From positions 3,812,601 to 3,876,600 of the forward strand of contig OY987237.1 in the NCBI GenBank assembly GCA_963920705.1: a stretch of 64,000 nt of DNA. Reading direction: 5' to 3'. This document shows positions 19,466 through 32,080 of the stretch, piece by piece. Below the pieces are notes generated by a model. The model did not search any database. It worked only from the letters and a program-made list of their open reading frames with translations, and was not told the origin of the DNA. This DNA comes from Odiellus spinosus (lineage: Eukaryota > Arthropoda > Arachnida > Opiliones > Phalangiidae). How positions within the stretch are numbered: the stretch's first letter is position 1; every line of letters starts with the position of its first letter. The position numbers and the translations under genes were made by a program.

Positions 19466-21192
19466 ATGGGTCCAAATAAAATTTTCCAATTTCAAAATTG
19501 TTACATTTTAAGAAACCATGAAATCTACAAAGAAGATTTATGGGTTCGTAACCAAAAGATCATCAATCCTGAACCCCTGTTCTTCGAAGAAAAGATTATG
19601 GCTGATGTTAAAATTGATTGTAAAGGAGCAATTATTTCAGCTGGCTTTATTGAATTACAAATAAATGGTTAGATGATATTAAAATTATTAACTAGACACG
19701 TAATTGCTTATTAAAAATTAATATATAATTGACTATAGGTGGATTTGGTATTGACTTTTCCCATGAAACTGAAAATGTTGAACTTGGTGTTGAGAAAGTA
19801 GCTCGGGGGATTTTGGCACACGGTATAACTTCATTTTGCCCAACTTTAGTGACTTCAGACTCAGCCAAATATCGAAAAGTAAGTATAAGGTCTAGACTTT
19901 AACAAAAAAAAAGTCCTAACCCTAATTATTGTACAGATTCTGCCGTACATAAAGAAAAAACAAGGGGGAAAAGATGGAGCTTCCATATTGGGTGTTCATC
20001 TTGAAGGTCCATTCATAAACAAAGAAAAGAAAGGAGCTCATTCTGTTCAGTATATTCGTACTCTAGACGGTGGTATTGAAGACTTAGTTGAAACGTATGG
20101 CAGCTTAGATAACGCTTCCATCGTAACTCTGGCACCAGAATTAGACCCAACAGGAGATACGATTAAGAAGCTAGTCAAAAACAAGATAACCGTGTCTCTC
20201 GGTCACTCTATGGGTAATTTATCTGATGGCGAAAAAGCCATGCAATCTGGAGCCTTATTTATCACTCATCTTTTCAATGCAATGTTGCCTGTAAGTTTTA
20301 AGCCAATCACAGGGCTCCTCCAGAGCCGCCATAGTTGGTTTAAGTGTTGTCTGCTAAAAAAAGCATCCATTTGTTCTAGTTTCACCACAGAGATCCTGGT
20401 TTGGTTGGATTGTTAACTAGTCATAAAATCCCACCTGGAAAAACAATGTATTATGGAATAATTGCTGATGGAATTCATACTCATCCTGCTGCGCTTAGAA
20501 TTGCCTACAGGTCAAATGAAAAAGGTAAAAATTAGGAGATTGGGTATTAGGATGGATATTATTTATTCACTTAAGCCTTGGCTTATTTGTTAGCTAAGCC
20601 TAACATGAGCAACTATGAAAATCAGTTATAAAGTACTTAAGCCTTGGCTCCCTGATTTTTGAGTCTTTTTAATTGATAAAAGCTATTAAATCATATTTTA
20701 ATTGTTAAATTATCGAACTTACAGGCCTAGTTTTAGTGACTGATGCAGTGTCAGCTATGGGACTTAATGAAGGGATTCATTTTATTGGTGAACAAAAAGT
20801 TGAGATAAAATCAGATTGTGCCGCTTACATTGCTGGAACAAATACTTTATGCGGAAGGTAAATTTAAAGAGTATATTTTAAAATTAAACAAGATCATTAA
20901 TTTACTAATTTTTGGCAGTATCGCGACTATGAACTTTTGCGTACAAAATTTTCTAAAAGCGACAAATTGTACCAAAGTTGAGGCCTTAGAATGCGCTACC
21001 TTACACCCAGCGGAAGCTCTTGGAATTACTGATAGAAAGGGAACCTTAAATTTCGGTTCAGACGCAGATTTCATTTTTTTGGACGAAGATCTTGGCCTCA
21101 GAGCTACATTTATCGCTGGAGAATGTGTCTGGGAAAGAGAGGGTGATCCAGAAACCAAGTTTACTAGTGTTCAAGTGCCGGTAGGACCATAA
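19466..21192 (+). CDS. AMDHD2: N-acetylglucosamine-6-phosphate deacetylase
   Basis: Hydrolyses GlcNAc-6-phosphate to glucosamine-6-phosphate and acetate, feeding back into the hexosamine pathway in the cytosol. Six exons: 19466-19667, 19739-19878, 19937-20290, 20380-20524, 20725-20857, 20919-21192, giving about 415 residues (human ~409 as I recall). Amidohydrolase-fold landmarks are all present: [15 protein letters not shown] near the start, metal-site glutamate in HLEGPFI, histidines in VSLGHSMG and THLFNAM, substrate-site [17 protein letters not shown], and the catalytic aspartate in [10 protein letters not shown]. It ends with the small beta-domain strand [11 protein letters not shown]. 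No missing catalytic residue. Tail-to-tail with COMMD5, stop codons 152 bp apart. Confidence 0.95.
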
Positions 21193-21343
21193 ATTTTTTA
21201 TAACCTAATTAATCTTAATTTTAAGGGGGTTTAAATTTAATTAAGACTTCTAATTAATGTACGCCAAAATGAAGTTTAATTTTATACTATTCATCAGTTA
21301 TTTTTACACAAATATGAAAGTAACAAAATATATATTTTGGATC

Positions 21344-22398
21344 TTAACTTTTCAAAATGTTTTTCTTCTCTAATTCTTCCATTTCCTTTAACAATGTTGC
21401 GACTGAGTATCTCAACTGAGCAAATTTCGCGGCAGATATCTACAATGAACCAATATTGACATAAGATATTTTAAGTCCAGAATATTTAAGAATTAAGGAT
21501 TATAACCTCAAAAGTTTTAATTTTTCCGTCAGTTGTAGTAATTTCCATTAGAATCGTTGGTTCTAAAACTCTGCTCAAAATGCTGAAATATTTTTAATTT
21601 AGGTCAGATTATACATCGGTTAGTTTTAACTACGTAATATTAATTACCTCGTAGATATAGTTACATTAACTCTCCATCGTAAATTTTTGAGGTGAGGTAG
21701 TTGAGGTCCATTTTCGATGCTAGCTTTTTCAACTGCCGCTTTTCTATCAAATTTCATATATACTTCTATCATTAATAATTTAATCATTAACTCTCAGCTT
21801 ACCTTGATCCAAAAACTACACTAACTAAATCGGGCATAAGTTCATCGGGAATCCTATCATTTTAAAATTTAATAGTTATTCTGTATCGTTTGTAACTTAG
21901 CTAATTAATTTTATACTAACTTCAACTCTTTCAGATCTTCTTTGTAAACCTGTAAAGTATAGTTAAAAATAGTTAACACCTGGGGATGATTTAATCAAAG
22001 ATATTTACAAACCTCTTGTTTTAACGACGATTCTGGTAATCGGTACGCGCACCGTAATAACTTATATAACCCACAGTAAATTACATCAACATTCTCGGGT
22101 TGGGATGCGCTTTCCTTTAAGGTTTTGTAGGTTTCCTCGTTAACTGGTTTTCCTTCAAAATCGGTGATGATAACTGTAAAGAAATGGGTGTTTGAAAGGC
22201 CAAGGCTTAGTATCAAAGGGGCGTATTTAGTTTATATAAAAAATAATAATGTTGCATACGTTTCACTAACGAGCGGAATGTATGTTTGTCGATAGTTTTT
22301 AATTGTTTTCCCAATGACTTAATTTCGTTTGGAATATGAGGCCCGATAAACAATGATCTTTCACTAACAGTGGTAATCCTAGACGAGAGTAGCGCCAT
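21344..22398 (-). CDS. COMMD5: COMM domain-containing protein 5
   Basis: Subunit of the Commander/CCC complex, which recycles endosomal cargo. Seven small minus-strand exons, all in phase: 22260-22398, 22013-22173, 21921-21949, 21803-21853, 21648-21743, 21507-21582, 21344-21439, giving 214 residues. N-terminal helical domain: FIGPHIPNEIKSLGKQL, KTIDKHTFRSLVK, YCGLYKLLRCAYRLPESS. Linker: YKEDLKELKIPDELMPDLVS followed by VVFGSR. C-terminal COMM domain: LPHLKNLRWRVNVTIST, LSRVLEPTILMEITTTDGK, and FAQLRYSVATLLKEMEELEK at the end. The LPHLKNLRWRV and FGSR signatures point to COMMD5 rather than other COMMDs. Introns are 59-86 bp. The 10-mer AGCAGACGAC lies 32 bp upstream of the start codon. Confidence 0.92.
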
Positions 22399-22429
22399 GT
22401 TTAAAGTCTTCACTAGTCACGTGATAAAG

Positions 22430-22439
22430 GTCGTCTGCT
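22430..22439 (-). promoter_or_regulatory. AGCAGACGAC 10-mer just upstream of COMMD5
   Basis: Exact copy of the motif repeated nine times in the window, here with a CACGTG at 22419-22424, inside the probable COMMD5 promoter. A regulatory function is inference only. Confidence 0.35.
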
Positions 22440-24378
22440 ACTCTGCTTCAGGAATAAAATGTCAGGGCCAGACATTTTCTTATTGTACATTTGTTTAGTA
22501 ATCTCCTTTACAAATTCAAAGTTACCTAACATTTTAAAATAATATAAAACGCTGCCGTATTTCCTGTACCAGTAATAACTTTATCTTATCTTATCTTATC
22601 TAGTCTAGTGATCCCCACTTAAAATGAAAAGTTACGATACATTTGTAAAATTTATAAAACTGCCAGTGTCCTGTGCTTATTTCCGTCCCCTTGTCAGGGC
22701 CGAAAGTAACGGAAGTTATACGCAAATTGGCGCCAATTCCAATTCTTTTTTTTGGTTGGTTATCTAATACTCTTTATAACACGAGGTTTTTTTTTCTGAT
22801 ACTTGCGCTTTACCTTGACACATTTAGTTTACCAATATATATATTTATTTTAAAGGCGTATTTTTCCTTGAAATATTTTCTATTGGTGATTTAAATTTAT
22901 TGTTTTGGCACCCTTCCTGTTGCTTAGACTAAAAATTGGCCTTGTAAGTTAGGCTTAACTACAAGTTTGGGGAAGTTGGGAAACCAGTTGGGAAAAAATG
23001 ATTTTGATCGTAAATTTATTAATTTAAAAATATTTTATTTTTATTTACAAGACATTTTCGCGGGAAATAATTATGAAAAAACGGGTGAGACTAGAATTTA
23101 TGTACACTGATGAATATTTACACAAAATATGTTTGCTTGAATGTTCTCTCGTCATGAAGCGGTTTAAAAATCGAAATTCGTAAAAAAAACCTTTAGAAAA
23201 ACCTCCAGGCAATGTAAATGAAAAGCAGTTGCTCAACAGTCGAAAAGTGTAAAGGATAATCTAACCTAGATTAATCCACATGGTAGAAAAATAAGTTTTA
23301 TAACATTTTTCGTAAGGCCCTTGAGCCCATATCTTGCTGGGGTTCCTACCAAGAGAATATAAGAACATATACTCCTGATAGTATTTGTTAATTGATGAGA
23401 AAATACTAAAAATGCTTTTCATATATTATGATTAAGAGAACTGAGCTTAAAACTGGCAAAAATTAATTATAAAAGGCTTAACTATTATGCTGATAGTTTT
23501 AAAATCGTTTTACTTATATAATTATATAGAAACCCCCGCCAGCGGAGTGAAAACTAGTAAAAAAATGGGAGGGGGACCAAATTTGAGATTGATTTGGCAC
23601 TAATAGTATTTCAGCATTTTTAAACAATTAGCCAATTTTTTTTTCTTTGCTTTTAACCCTTTCTTGCAAATCCAGATTTCTTCACATGAGTTTCGCTTTT
23701 TTTTTTTTTTTTTTTTTAATTTCGTTAAGGACCTTACGCTAGTTTGTCCTAATTTTTTATATATATTTATATAGATATTATATTACCCTGAGAAAAGTTC
23801 GTTGTTGATACACGTGACACGTGAGCAAGATTATTGCTTAATTTAACCATTATATACATATATTAGCTCGTTTAGAGTTCGTTGGCACACTTTTCGAAAG
23901 TTCAAAACTGCCCGGGAACCTGTTACTTTCACTTCACGTGTTCGGGGTAGTTTTTAGATTAGTTATTATACAAGTCTTTTTTATTTAAGCGAAAATTAAT
24001 TCATTTTTTGTACCGTTTTATCACCGAAGAATAGTACCACTTTAGCTAACTCCCTTTCTGTAGTTGATAAGCCTAACCGCCCTAGGGTTAACTAAAACTT
24101 GCTGTCTTTGGCTGTATCATAAGTTCGCTAAACCTAACTGCAATTTGTTCTAACTTACATCGCTAAGCCTAAAATTCCTTTGTTCTGACCTACGTTTCTG
24201 GGATCGAAACCTAACTGTACTTGAATCAAAGCTGCTAAACCTTGATTGTCCTTCGTTTTACCCCGAATCGCTAAGCCTAACTTTGCCAGAAAGACGCTAA
24301 AGTGGTCTATCTTTAATCATTATCCCATTCCGTTGGTACTTAAATAAAGTTAGGGAATGGAAGGCATCTTAAAGACTT
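22440..24378. other. Intergenic DNA between COMMD5 and the esterase; no gene seen
   Basis: AT-rich. It contains a short TATCT array (~22583-22605), a T-run at 23698-23717, and a cluster of GCTAAGCCTAAC-type words at 24060-24290. Short ORFs here look random. Confidence 0.55.
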
Positions 24379-26615
24379 TCAGTAGTCCATCAGCATACCA
24401 TCTTTGATAGTTCTTTTGCGCAAGAAGATGGGGTAGACTGATAATAAGACTACTAATACCAGGGTTAAACAGACCAAGGTTAAGAGGACGTATTCGGTGT
24501 GTTGGACGCTGAGTAGCGTTCCCACAATGTAACCGGCAGTTCTATTGGTGATTTGGATCTCGTTTTGATGCTGATCCGATTTGGTAACCATTCCGGAGAT
24601 GGTCGGTATGACAGAGTGCCAAAAATTTGCCGCCCGATCGTAATTGCTCGCTTTCACGGCGGGTGTCGTTGAAAAGTGAATGATTTTACCATTATTTTGA
24701 TCGTATTCTGGTAGACTTTCCCTTCTTACGCCATCCGTATTGAAACTGAAGGTTCTGTAATTAAGAAAAAATAGCTTTAGTATTACGTAACTCCAGTTAC
24801 CCTAGCTACGTTTCAAATGGATATTGGTTAGGTATTGAACAACTCAATAATTGGAGGCCAATTCAAACTCTTAATTCGTGACTCTACTTTGAAACTTTTA
24901 TTTCAAATAGTTTCTAGTAATCATGGCCTAGGAACTTTTACGTTTTCCCTTGATTAATTCAACCCTGACTTTTGGAATTTTATTTAAAAATATAAATCGA
25001 AAGAAAATTCTGGAAATTCTCCTTATTCCAACTGACGATAATGATTGCTTAATTCTGACAATTCCTGGAGACCTGGACTAAGAAATTAAGTACTGAAGAC
25101 CTGTTTGTGATTTTAACTCGCTAAGACTATTTTTATTGGGTTGCTCGATAAATGAAGCTGGACTTACCCATTGTTAGCGAACGAAGCGAAAGCTTGAATC
25201 ATTTTACGGCTGAGTTCCAATTCTTTTCGCGGCAACTTGTCATTCTTGTAAACCAATCCCAAGGAAAAAAGGATGTCGTCCCCGTGCGCAGCTCGAATGA
25301 ATTGAGGATGAATTGAAAAACTGGGTCGATGGTCGAACTCGTACATGTAAACTTTGTTTCCAGTATCGCGTCTCGACAAGTACCTGGCCGCCTGTTCCAT
25401 TTGCGAAGTGATGTACATGGCGCCGCAAAATTCGATGTAGCTTTCCCTCAAGGTGTTGTCCCTTCCGTTACCGTATTCGTGAGAAGTTAACTGTTGGACA
25501 TCCCGATGAGGATTGACTTTCGTAAAGTCCTCGATGTCTTTTCGAAGTAAATTGTCGAAGTCGGCTCTCGTCAATTGATCGTTGATAACCTTGTTGTAGT
25601 AAGTCGAGTTCAAGTAGTAAAGGGAAAGTAAGCATAAAGAACCCTCGTCACTGTTGACTCCTATCGTGACGTCGACGTCGGCTACGTTTCCCTTTTCGAA
25701 GGATTCCATGGGGTCTTCGGTAAGAAAAATGCCATCGAGTGTCGGTCTCCAAGGCATATACATCGATTTTTCCAATAAGGCGTTGAAAGGAAGTTCTCTC
25801 ATACATTTCACGATGTCTTCGAGATGACATCCAACCTCTTTAGCCAAAGAGTTTGCCAGAATCTCGGGCTGACTATCAAAAACCCATTTTCCAGTAGCGA
25901 TACCGCTTTGCAATATGGTACGATTGAAAAGACCGGCGTTACGGTTAAGAGGACTCGCCATTTGCGCGGTGATGCTCATAGCTCCGCTGAAACGTCCGAA
26001 AAGCGTCACCTTTTGACTATCTCCGCCGAAAGACTCGATGTTGTTCTTGACCCATTTCAAAGCCGCTCTCTGATCCCAGAATCCCAAATTTCCCGGAGCG
26101 TCCGTTGTCCCGGTACTTAGGAAGCCAAAAACTCCTACCCGATAGCTGACAGTGACTACGACGACGTCACCGAGGAGTGCCAAGTAACTGACGTCAAATT
26201 GTTGAGGAATGGCGTAATTGAAACCTTCTCCTGGTATCCAGACCATGACCGGTAACTTTTTCGTACCTTCCGGAACGTAAACGTTTAGAGTTAGACAATC
26301 TTCGTTGATGGAGGTTTCGTTGCTGTTCAATAATGGACTCAGGGTCTCTTTCAAGTGTTCCGGTTGGGGACAAGCCGGACCCAATTTGGACGCGTCGCGG
26401 ATCATATTCGGCGTGTCAATTTCGATCGGCATTTGAAATCTAATCGGTTGAGGAGCGTATGGTACGTTGAGGAATTGGCGTACGTTGCCGTAAACGGTGT
26501 TCGTCTCGGCTCCTTGTAAATAACCTGAAGTTGTAGAGACCAACAATGGGTCAATATTGACCCTGGCCTCCGCTAAAACTAGCGTTAATGTTAAGGTCGC
26601 TATTAATCGTATCAT
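24379..26615 (-). CDS. Carboxylesterase-like transmembrane protein, catalytic serine lost
   Basis: Alpha/beta-hydrolase of the carboxylesterase/cholinesterase family, 607 residues from two exons (25168-26615 and 24379-24754). A signal peptide (residues 1-17, MIRLIATLTLTLVLAEA) leads an extracellular esterase domain: YGNVRQFLNVPYA, EDCLTLNVYVPE, NLGFWDQRAALKWVKNNI. The nucleophile elbow, normally GESAG, reads GRFSG at 207-211, so Phe209 replaces the catalytic Ser. The oxyanion-hole loop is PGEGF instead of GGGF. The Glu (GVNSDEG, E324) and His (AAHGDD, H444) remain. Residues 571-594 form a single membrane span with a short basic tail. It is therefore probably non-catalytic, like the cholinesterase-like adhesion proteins (neuroligin, neurotactin, glutactin). 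The exact subfamily is not clear. Confidence 0.88.
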
Positions 26616-27457
26616 ATTGATTTTTTTATATATCTTTCGTATTTTGAGGTATAACCGTCTAACTCGAACCTAACTCATTTAGTGATAGATTCGAATATAC
26701 CTCCGTGGTTTTATAGTCTATTCGTAAGGGGCGCGCTCTAGTAGGGGATGACGGGCGATTGCAAAAACGTTTTCATTGGTTATTCGATGGATTGGGAGGG
26801 TAATATGGATATTTCAGAGGAGAGAATATCTCAAGGTTCTTCTCTATCGTTTTTACGTATGAAACTACTCAGGTAATTCCGGCTGAGACAGACACAGGGC
26901 TGTGACCCCAATATTTGTAAGATTATATACCTTCATCTCGTTCCTTCCGTTTAAAAAATTCAATAGGGGCTCCTACTGGTTTCGTATCGAATCGAAAAGT
27001 ACTCTATAGAAATGTGGGAGATATTATCCGACTTTAATTTCAATTTATTTTGTAATTTTGATAAGCTAATGGGTTTTTATAAGTACCAGTTTTGATCAAT
27101 TTTTGGTCCCTCTATCGTGTCTGAATCGTATTTATAAGCGGGGTTAATATCTTGTCAAGTAGTTTTTGGTTATTTATTTTAATAAAGATTCGGGATATTT
27201 GCGAAAACTTTGATACGAAATTTAGAAAACTGACAGACGTGGAATCTTCTAAATGTTTGTCAAAGCATGGTCGACCTCATGAGATAGGTTTATTTATTGT
27301 TAAAAGTTCATTGACATTGACATCTGGTTCCGAGAAATTGATTTTAGACTCAAAATTCTTATTTTGAAATAAACTATAGGTTATATCTTCCTCGATGATA
27401 TTTTACAACAAAATGTGGGTCCCTAAATAGCATTTCTCAATACAGCTCTGTTTTTAA
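26616..27457. other. Region upstream of the esterase-like gene; promoter expected, no gene seen
   Basis: The stretch next to the start codon (26616-26800) should hold the promoter. An ORF at 27152-27367 lacks recognisable features. Confidence 0.4.
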
Positions 27458-27798
27458 AGGGGGAATGCAACCTAAAAGTAGATTTTCTACTTTAAAATAA
27501 GGAAAAGATTTAAAAACAAATATTAAACTAGAAATAATTTAAAACCCAGAAAATAGGCTTAGCTGGATTCACCTGAACTCCACGTACAAGGACTAACGAC
27601 CAATGATATTGATCGATGGCTCTTATTGGTCCGTAGTCCTTATACAGGGAGTTCAGGATATCTCCAGGTATTCATCTATTCCTATTTTGATGGTAAATTT
27701 AAATTACTAGTTTAATATTTGTTTGTAATGTGGATTAGGCCTATTTAAACGATAAGGAATGGATCAAAAATCAATTGTTGTTAGGTTGCATTTTCCCT
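27458..27798. mobile_element. TTAA-type MITE family B, copy 2 (best preserved)
   Basis: 341 bp flanked by TTAA on both sides. The left end AGGGGGAATGCAACCTAA and right end TTAGGTTGCATTTTCCCT are inverted repeats. Inside is a second inverted pair around GGCTTAGCTGGATTCA and a central ACCAATGA/TTATTGGT hairpin. TTAA targeting suggests a piggyBac- or Kolobok-type transposase acting in trans (inference). Confidence 0.85.
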
Positions 27799-28382
27799 TT
27801 AAAGATAAGACGCTGTTTTGCGGAACTTATTCGTGACAGCTGCACTTTTCCCGCTGCTGAACATAATTTTGTTTCCAGCAAGGTGGGCGAAGGAAGTTCT
27901 AATTTTGACAGTTAGCTACGGGGATGTAATTTCCATCTTAAAATTAATCTATGCTCTAGGAACTTTTCCGTGTAACTTCTATACAATTATGTACTGTTTC
28001 ACTGTTAGTAAGCAACGCGCGCAATTGTACTATAGTCTGTATTGTATTGTCCAATTGAGTAATTTATGTTTTGACCGGATTTATCCTGTTTCCTTTGCTC
28101 CTATTAATACTATAGCATTTCTATCTCCGCTGTGTATCTTCCAAGTAGAAGTTTTAGCCCTAAACACAAACCGTTTTCGGAATGGAAACTATAAGATGTA
28201 TGCAAATTTTCCGAAAGATCGTTAAAAAATGATTCAACGCAGTCAAAGAAAAGATACCGCGACACTAAAAATACGAATTTTATAATCAACATTTGCTAAT
28301 GTTTAAAAGAACCAAAAATGCCTCGTCATCGCACTATGGTCCCGTGATCTCGCTGTTGTAGAGAGTACAGTTCATTCTCGCG

Positions 28383-28507
28383 CAGGGATGCCACAGGTCA
28401 GGGAAAAGTCAGGGAATTTGAAAATGAACCAAAAAAGTCGGGGAATTTAAAAATCTTTCAAGAAGACATGAAATTACAATCATTACCCGCGGAAAAGATT
28501 CTCAGCA
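28383..28507 (+). mobile_element. Dispersed repeat family A, truncated copy
   Basis: Left part only: CAGGGATGCCACAGGTCAGG, then AAAGTCAGGGAATTTG and AAAATGAACC, ending near TTCTCAGC. The right terminus is missing. Confidence 0.7.
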
Positions 28508-29049
28508 AGTCATATTTCATTTAGTTTGCCAATGATATCAATGTCAGTGTTTTATTACTATTGCTTTATTTTGAGATGATAGTGTTCCTTTAATTTGGTG
28601 TGGGGCTTTGAATTTAGGTCATAGAACCTCGAGTATCTTTAATTATTATTATTATTATTATCATCATCATTAAAAATATTTGCTATAACTGTAATCATTG
28701 TCAAGGCAAAAGAAATTCATAAAATGTCCCCTATATCTTCGATGCTTTCACGATGAATTAATTAATAGTGTCTATTAATTAATCCAAGCTTTCACTATAT
28801 TAATTTGCATTTTCAATATTATTTAAATGTAATTTTTTAATATAGGCGAGCCCTAAAACTACAAAAATGAAGTTAAAATATTTTGGGAACTTGGGTCAAT
28901 TAGTGTCATCCGCTTCATTATGTCTAGTTTTAGAATGCGAAACTAGAAATATGTCGGTTTTTCAAGCCAAAACATATAATTTCAGTAATTCTCCTATATT
29001 TCTAAATGATTCCTATAATTTCCTATAAATTGGGGGAAAATAATTTTCG

Positions 29050-29383
29050 CAGGGTTGCCGCAGGTCAGGGAAAAGTCAGGGAATTTGAAAATGAACCAAA
29101 AAGTCGGGGAATTTTAAGATATTTTAAAAAGTCAGGGAATTTAAAAATCTTTCAAGAAGCCAGTAAATTCCAATCATTATCCGCGAAAAAGATTCTCAGC
29201 TGACCGTGTCAGTTATATAGATTAGAACAAAGATACGCCTGCAACAAAGTTTGACGAACGCGATTATATAAAAAATAAAAGGTTAAAAATTGAATTAGCC
29301 GAAGCGGTCAGGAAAAATCGTTGGAAAAGGTCAGGGAAAAACCTGGAAAAGTCGGAGAATTTGAACCTGAAAAAACTGTGGCA
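29050..29383 (+). mobile_element. Dispersed repeat family A, near full-length copy
   Basis: Begins CAGGGTTGCCGCAGGTCAGG and runs to a degenerate AAACTGTGGCAA. The core words GATTAGAACAAAGATACG and GCGATTATATAAAAAATAAA recur in the other copies. Confidence 0.8.
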
Positions 29384-29959
29384 AAAAAGTGCAAAAGGAG
29401 TCTTTTTTATTGGTCGGATGTTCCCTTTTTAATTCAATAACAAAATCAAAATCTTTCTCTTTTTTTTTCTTTTTTTTTTCACGATTTTAATTTCTCTTCA
29501 CCTTCCCTTTAATCTGGTGTTGAAATACGATTTCGTAATTAATATAAACACAATTTTTGCTAAGAAATTTCTCTCGCAAAGTATTGAAACGAAATCTTGT
29601 ATTATTTTGATTGGCATATCCGGAGATGTAACCATTTAATCTAATTTTCATTTATCATTGACCTCCCATGAGAAGAAAAGTTAGAAAAACTGTTGTTTAT
29701 GCGTTTTTAAAGAGTGTAGATCCCTATTCAAGAAGTTAACGACCAAATACAAGGCTAAGGATTCTTTCAAGGTTATTTCATTCTCAGTAATCTGATTAAA
29801 AAATATCTTAGAACATTTATTTTACCACCTAAGCTACAAACCCCGGTTATGGTGGCCTGACAAAAAAAATGATAATATTTTATGTTCAAAGGGTTAATGA
29901 CAAGGTGTTTTTTTCGTTATTTTTTGATTGATCTCGAGAAATCTTAATTGTTATTTACT

Positions 29960-30898
29960 TTAAAAGGATTCTTTATTGTTTAAATATGCCTAATCCACTA
30001 GTGAAAAAATTTACGAACAAATATTAAACTAGAAATAAATTAAAAGCTTAACCAGGAAAATAGGCTTAACAGGATTCATGGAGATAAGCTGAATTCCGCG
30101 TGTATAAGGTCTAGCGACCAATCGAACGCGATTGTAAGTCTCGTGATGATCTCGCGCAGGGCTCCCAGACCACCTATAATACCTATAATTACCTATAATT
30201 CTGAAGTGATCCTATAAAAACCTATAATTTCACTTTTTAACCTATAATACCTATTTTTTTGGGGAATTTGTTCAATTTCGGTGATAAAATTCGAAAGGAA
30301 TGATCCATATAACTATAAAAATTATACTTTTGCTTAAAAAAGTGCAAATGATTGCAAAAAAAACAAAGGTGTGGCAGAAAGGTTACCTCTCCTAGGTCAC
30401 TGGTAATTATTACTCTATCTTTAGAGGTTAGATAGACTGTCGAGAGCGGGCGTGAGTAGCTAGTAGTGCCAAAGAAAGGCAGAGGGACAGGTCTAGAGGC
30501 TATAGAACCTATATTGCATTACATGTCAGCGAAACCTACCTATAAAACCCCTATTTTTCGATACTTAAAACCTATAAAAAGTCCTATAAATTGATATTTT
30601 TGGACCTATAAACTACTTATATTTTTGGCTTTTAAAACCTATAATACCTATAATTTTTTCTGGGCTATGCGCTGGGAGCCCTGCTCGCGTGAACCACAGG
30701 CCTTCGCTGATTGGTCGCTAGACCTTACACGAAGGCAAATCAGCTGATCTCCATGAATCTCGCTAAGCCTATTTTGGGGGAAAGTTTTAAATTTATTTCT
30801 AGTTTAATATTGTAATACACTTTTTATCGGTGGATTAGGCCGATTTAAATGATAAGGAATCGATTAAAAATCACTTGTTATTAGGTTGCATTCTCCCT
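29960..30898. mobile_element. TTAA-type MITE family B, copy 3, split by another element
   Basis: The right end (30881-30898, TTAGGTTGCATTCTCCCT then TTAA) is intact; the left end is eroded, so the start is approximate. The element is interrupted at its centre by the insertion at 30157-30683. Confidence 0.65.
30157..30683. mobile_element. hAT-like MITE nested in a family B element
   Basis: 527 bp with TIRs CAGGGCTCCCAG and CTGGGAGCCCTG and a 6-bp direct flank CTCGCG on both sides (30151-30156 and 30684-30689). Both interior ends hold runs of CCTATAATACCTATAATT-type words in inverted arrangement. CAGGG termini suggest a hAT-type origin, although an 8-bp duplication is not seen. Confidence 0.75.
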
Positions 30899-31686
30899 TT
30901 AATTATTAGTTATCAATTTAGCCCAATTTCTAGAAAAATTCGCCCTATAGATTTAAAGTAAATAATTGTTTTTTTCTATCTATCAAGTATTACGTAAAAT
31001 TTTAAGATAAGAATGGGATTTTCCTTGTACAATTACGTAATGAATTTTATCTAAATCGTTCTAGTTTGTTTGTTTTCTAAATAATGACATGCAAGGATTG
31101 CAAGCGCGCTTTATCTCTTTTAACATATGATAAACATAACTTATATAATAATCTTAAGTGAGATCTTCACTGGTATTTCGCTTTAATTTTAATCAGTTTA
31201 CGAATCTACTTTTAATCCAATGATGTTTATCATTGTGTATTAATCCGCCTCATCTTTCGCTACTTTTCTAATTTGCATCGAATTTTATTAAAATTTTACT
31301 TTAGAAATTAATTTAAACATCAAAAACGTGTCTAAAAATTTAATCCATTGAAATTTTTCAAAAATATGAGGGAAATTGTTTAAATAGTTTTAAATGGTTT
31401 CAAAAGGTCTGGGAAAGGTTATAGCATATACTTAAATTGATACTCTAGACTCTTAACCAAACAATTCTATTTTTATCAATTAAGTTGCCATATGAACTTA
31501 CTAAGCCTAAATCCACTCAAAGACACTTAAATCTTCTGTAAAATTCAAGTTATAAGTGTTCGCAACCAATTTAACTCTTCACATAAAATTAATTTACCCT
31601 GTTGATTAACTTACAATATTATTAAATTATAATTAACGAGACTGTTCAGCTCTGAGCAACCATTATGGTTGTAATAACTGGTTATA

Positions 31687-31852
31687 GGGAGACAGCAAAG
31701 AGGCAAGGGGGAAAGAAAGCCTGACGTCATGTAACCCCCTTACCGGGGGAACGTTTGTAGGGAAGAATCTTGTAACTCCCTCACTAAGGGGGATGACACC
31801 GAGGTAAGAGATAGAAACCTATGACGTATTAATGTCTCCCTTGCTGACTCCC
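31687..31852. mobile_element. Short TIR element flanked by TA (possible mariner-type MITE)
   Basis: Left end GGGAGACAGCAA and right end TTGCTGACTCCC are inverted, with TA directly outside each. The interior has CCCCCTTACCGGGGG-like hairpins. 166 bp, non-coding. Confidence 0.5.
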
Positions 31853-32080
31853 TATTAAATGTTTCTGGTGGAGAGCTTTCGGACGTAATAGTCTCCTTTT
31901 AATCCATTTTTAATCTAAAATAAAGAAGGAATTAACACTCCTCTTAGGGAATTTTTTAAAAGGCTTCAAAATATCGGATAAAATTCGGGAAACTTAAAAA
32001 TGAACACAAAATGTTCGGGGAATCATCTGAAAAATAGTCTAAGCTGATAATTAAATTTACCAAGAACATTTTTACATCTC

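Noticed and set aside
27818-28225. 135-codon hydrophobic ORF
   Set aside because: Begins at a non-ATG codon, has no recognisable domain, and lies in repeat-rich intergenic DNA; likely chance.
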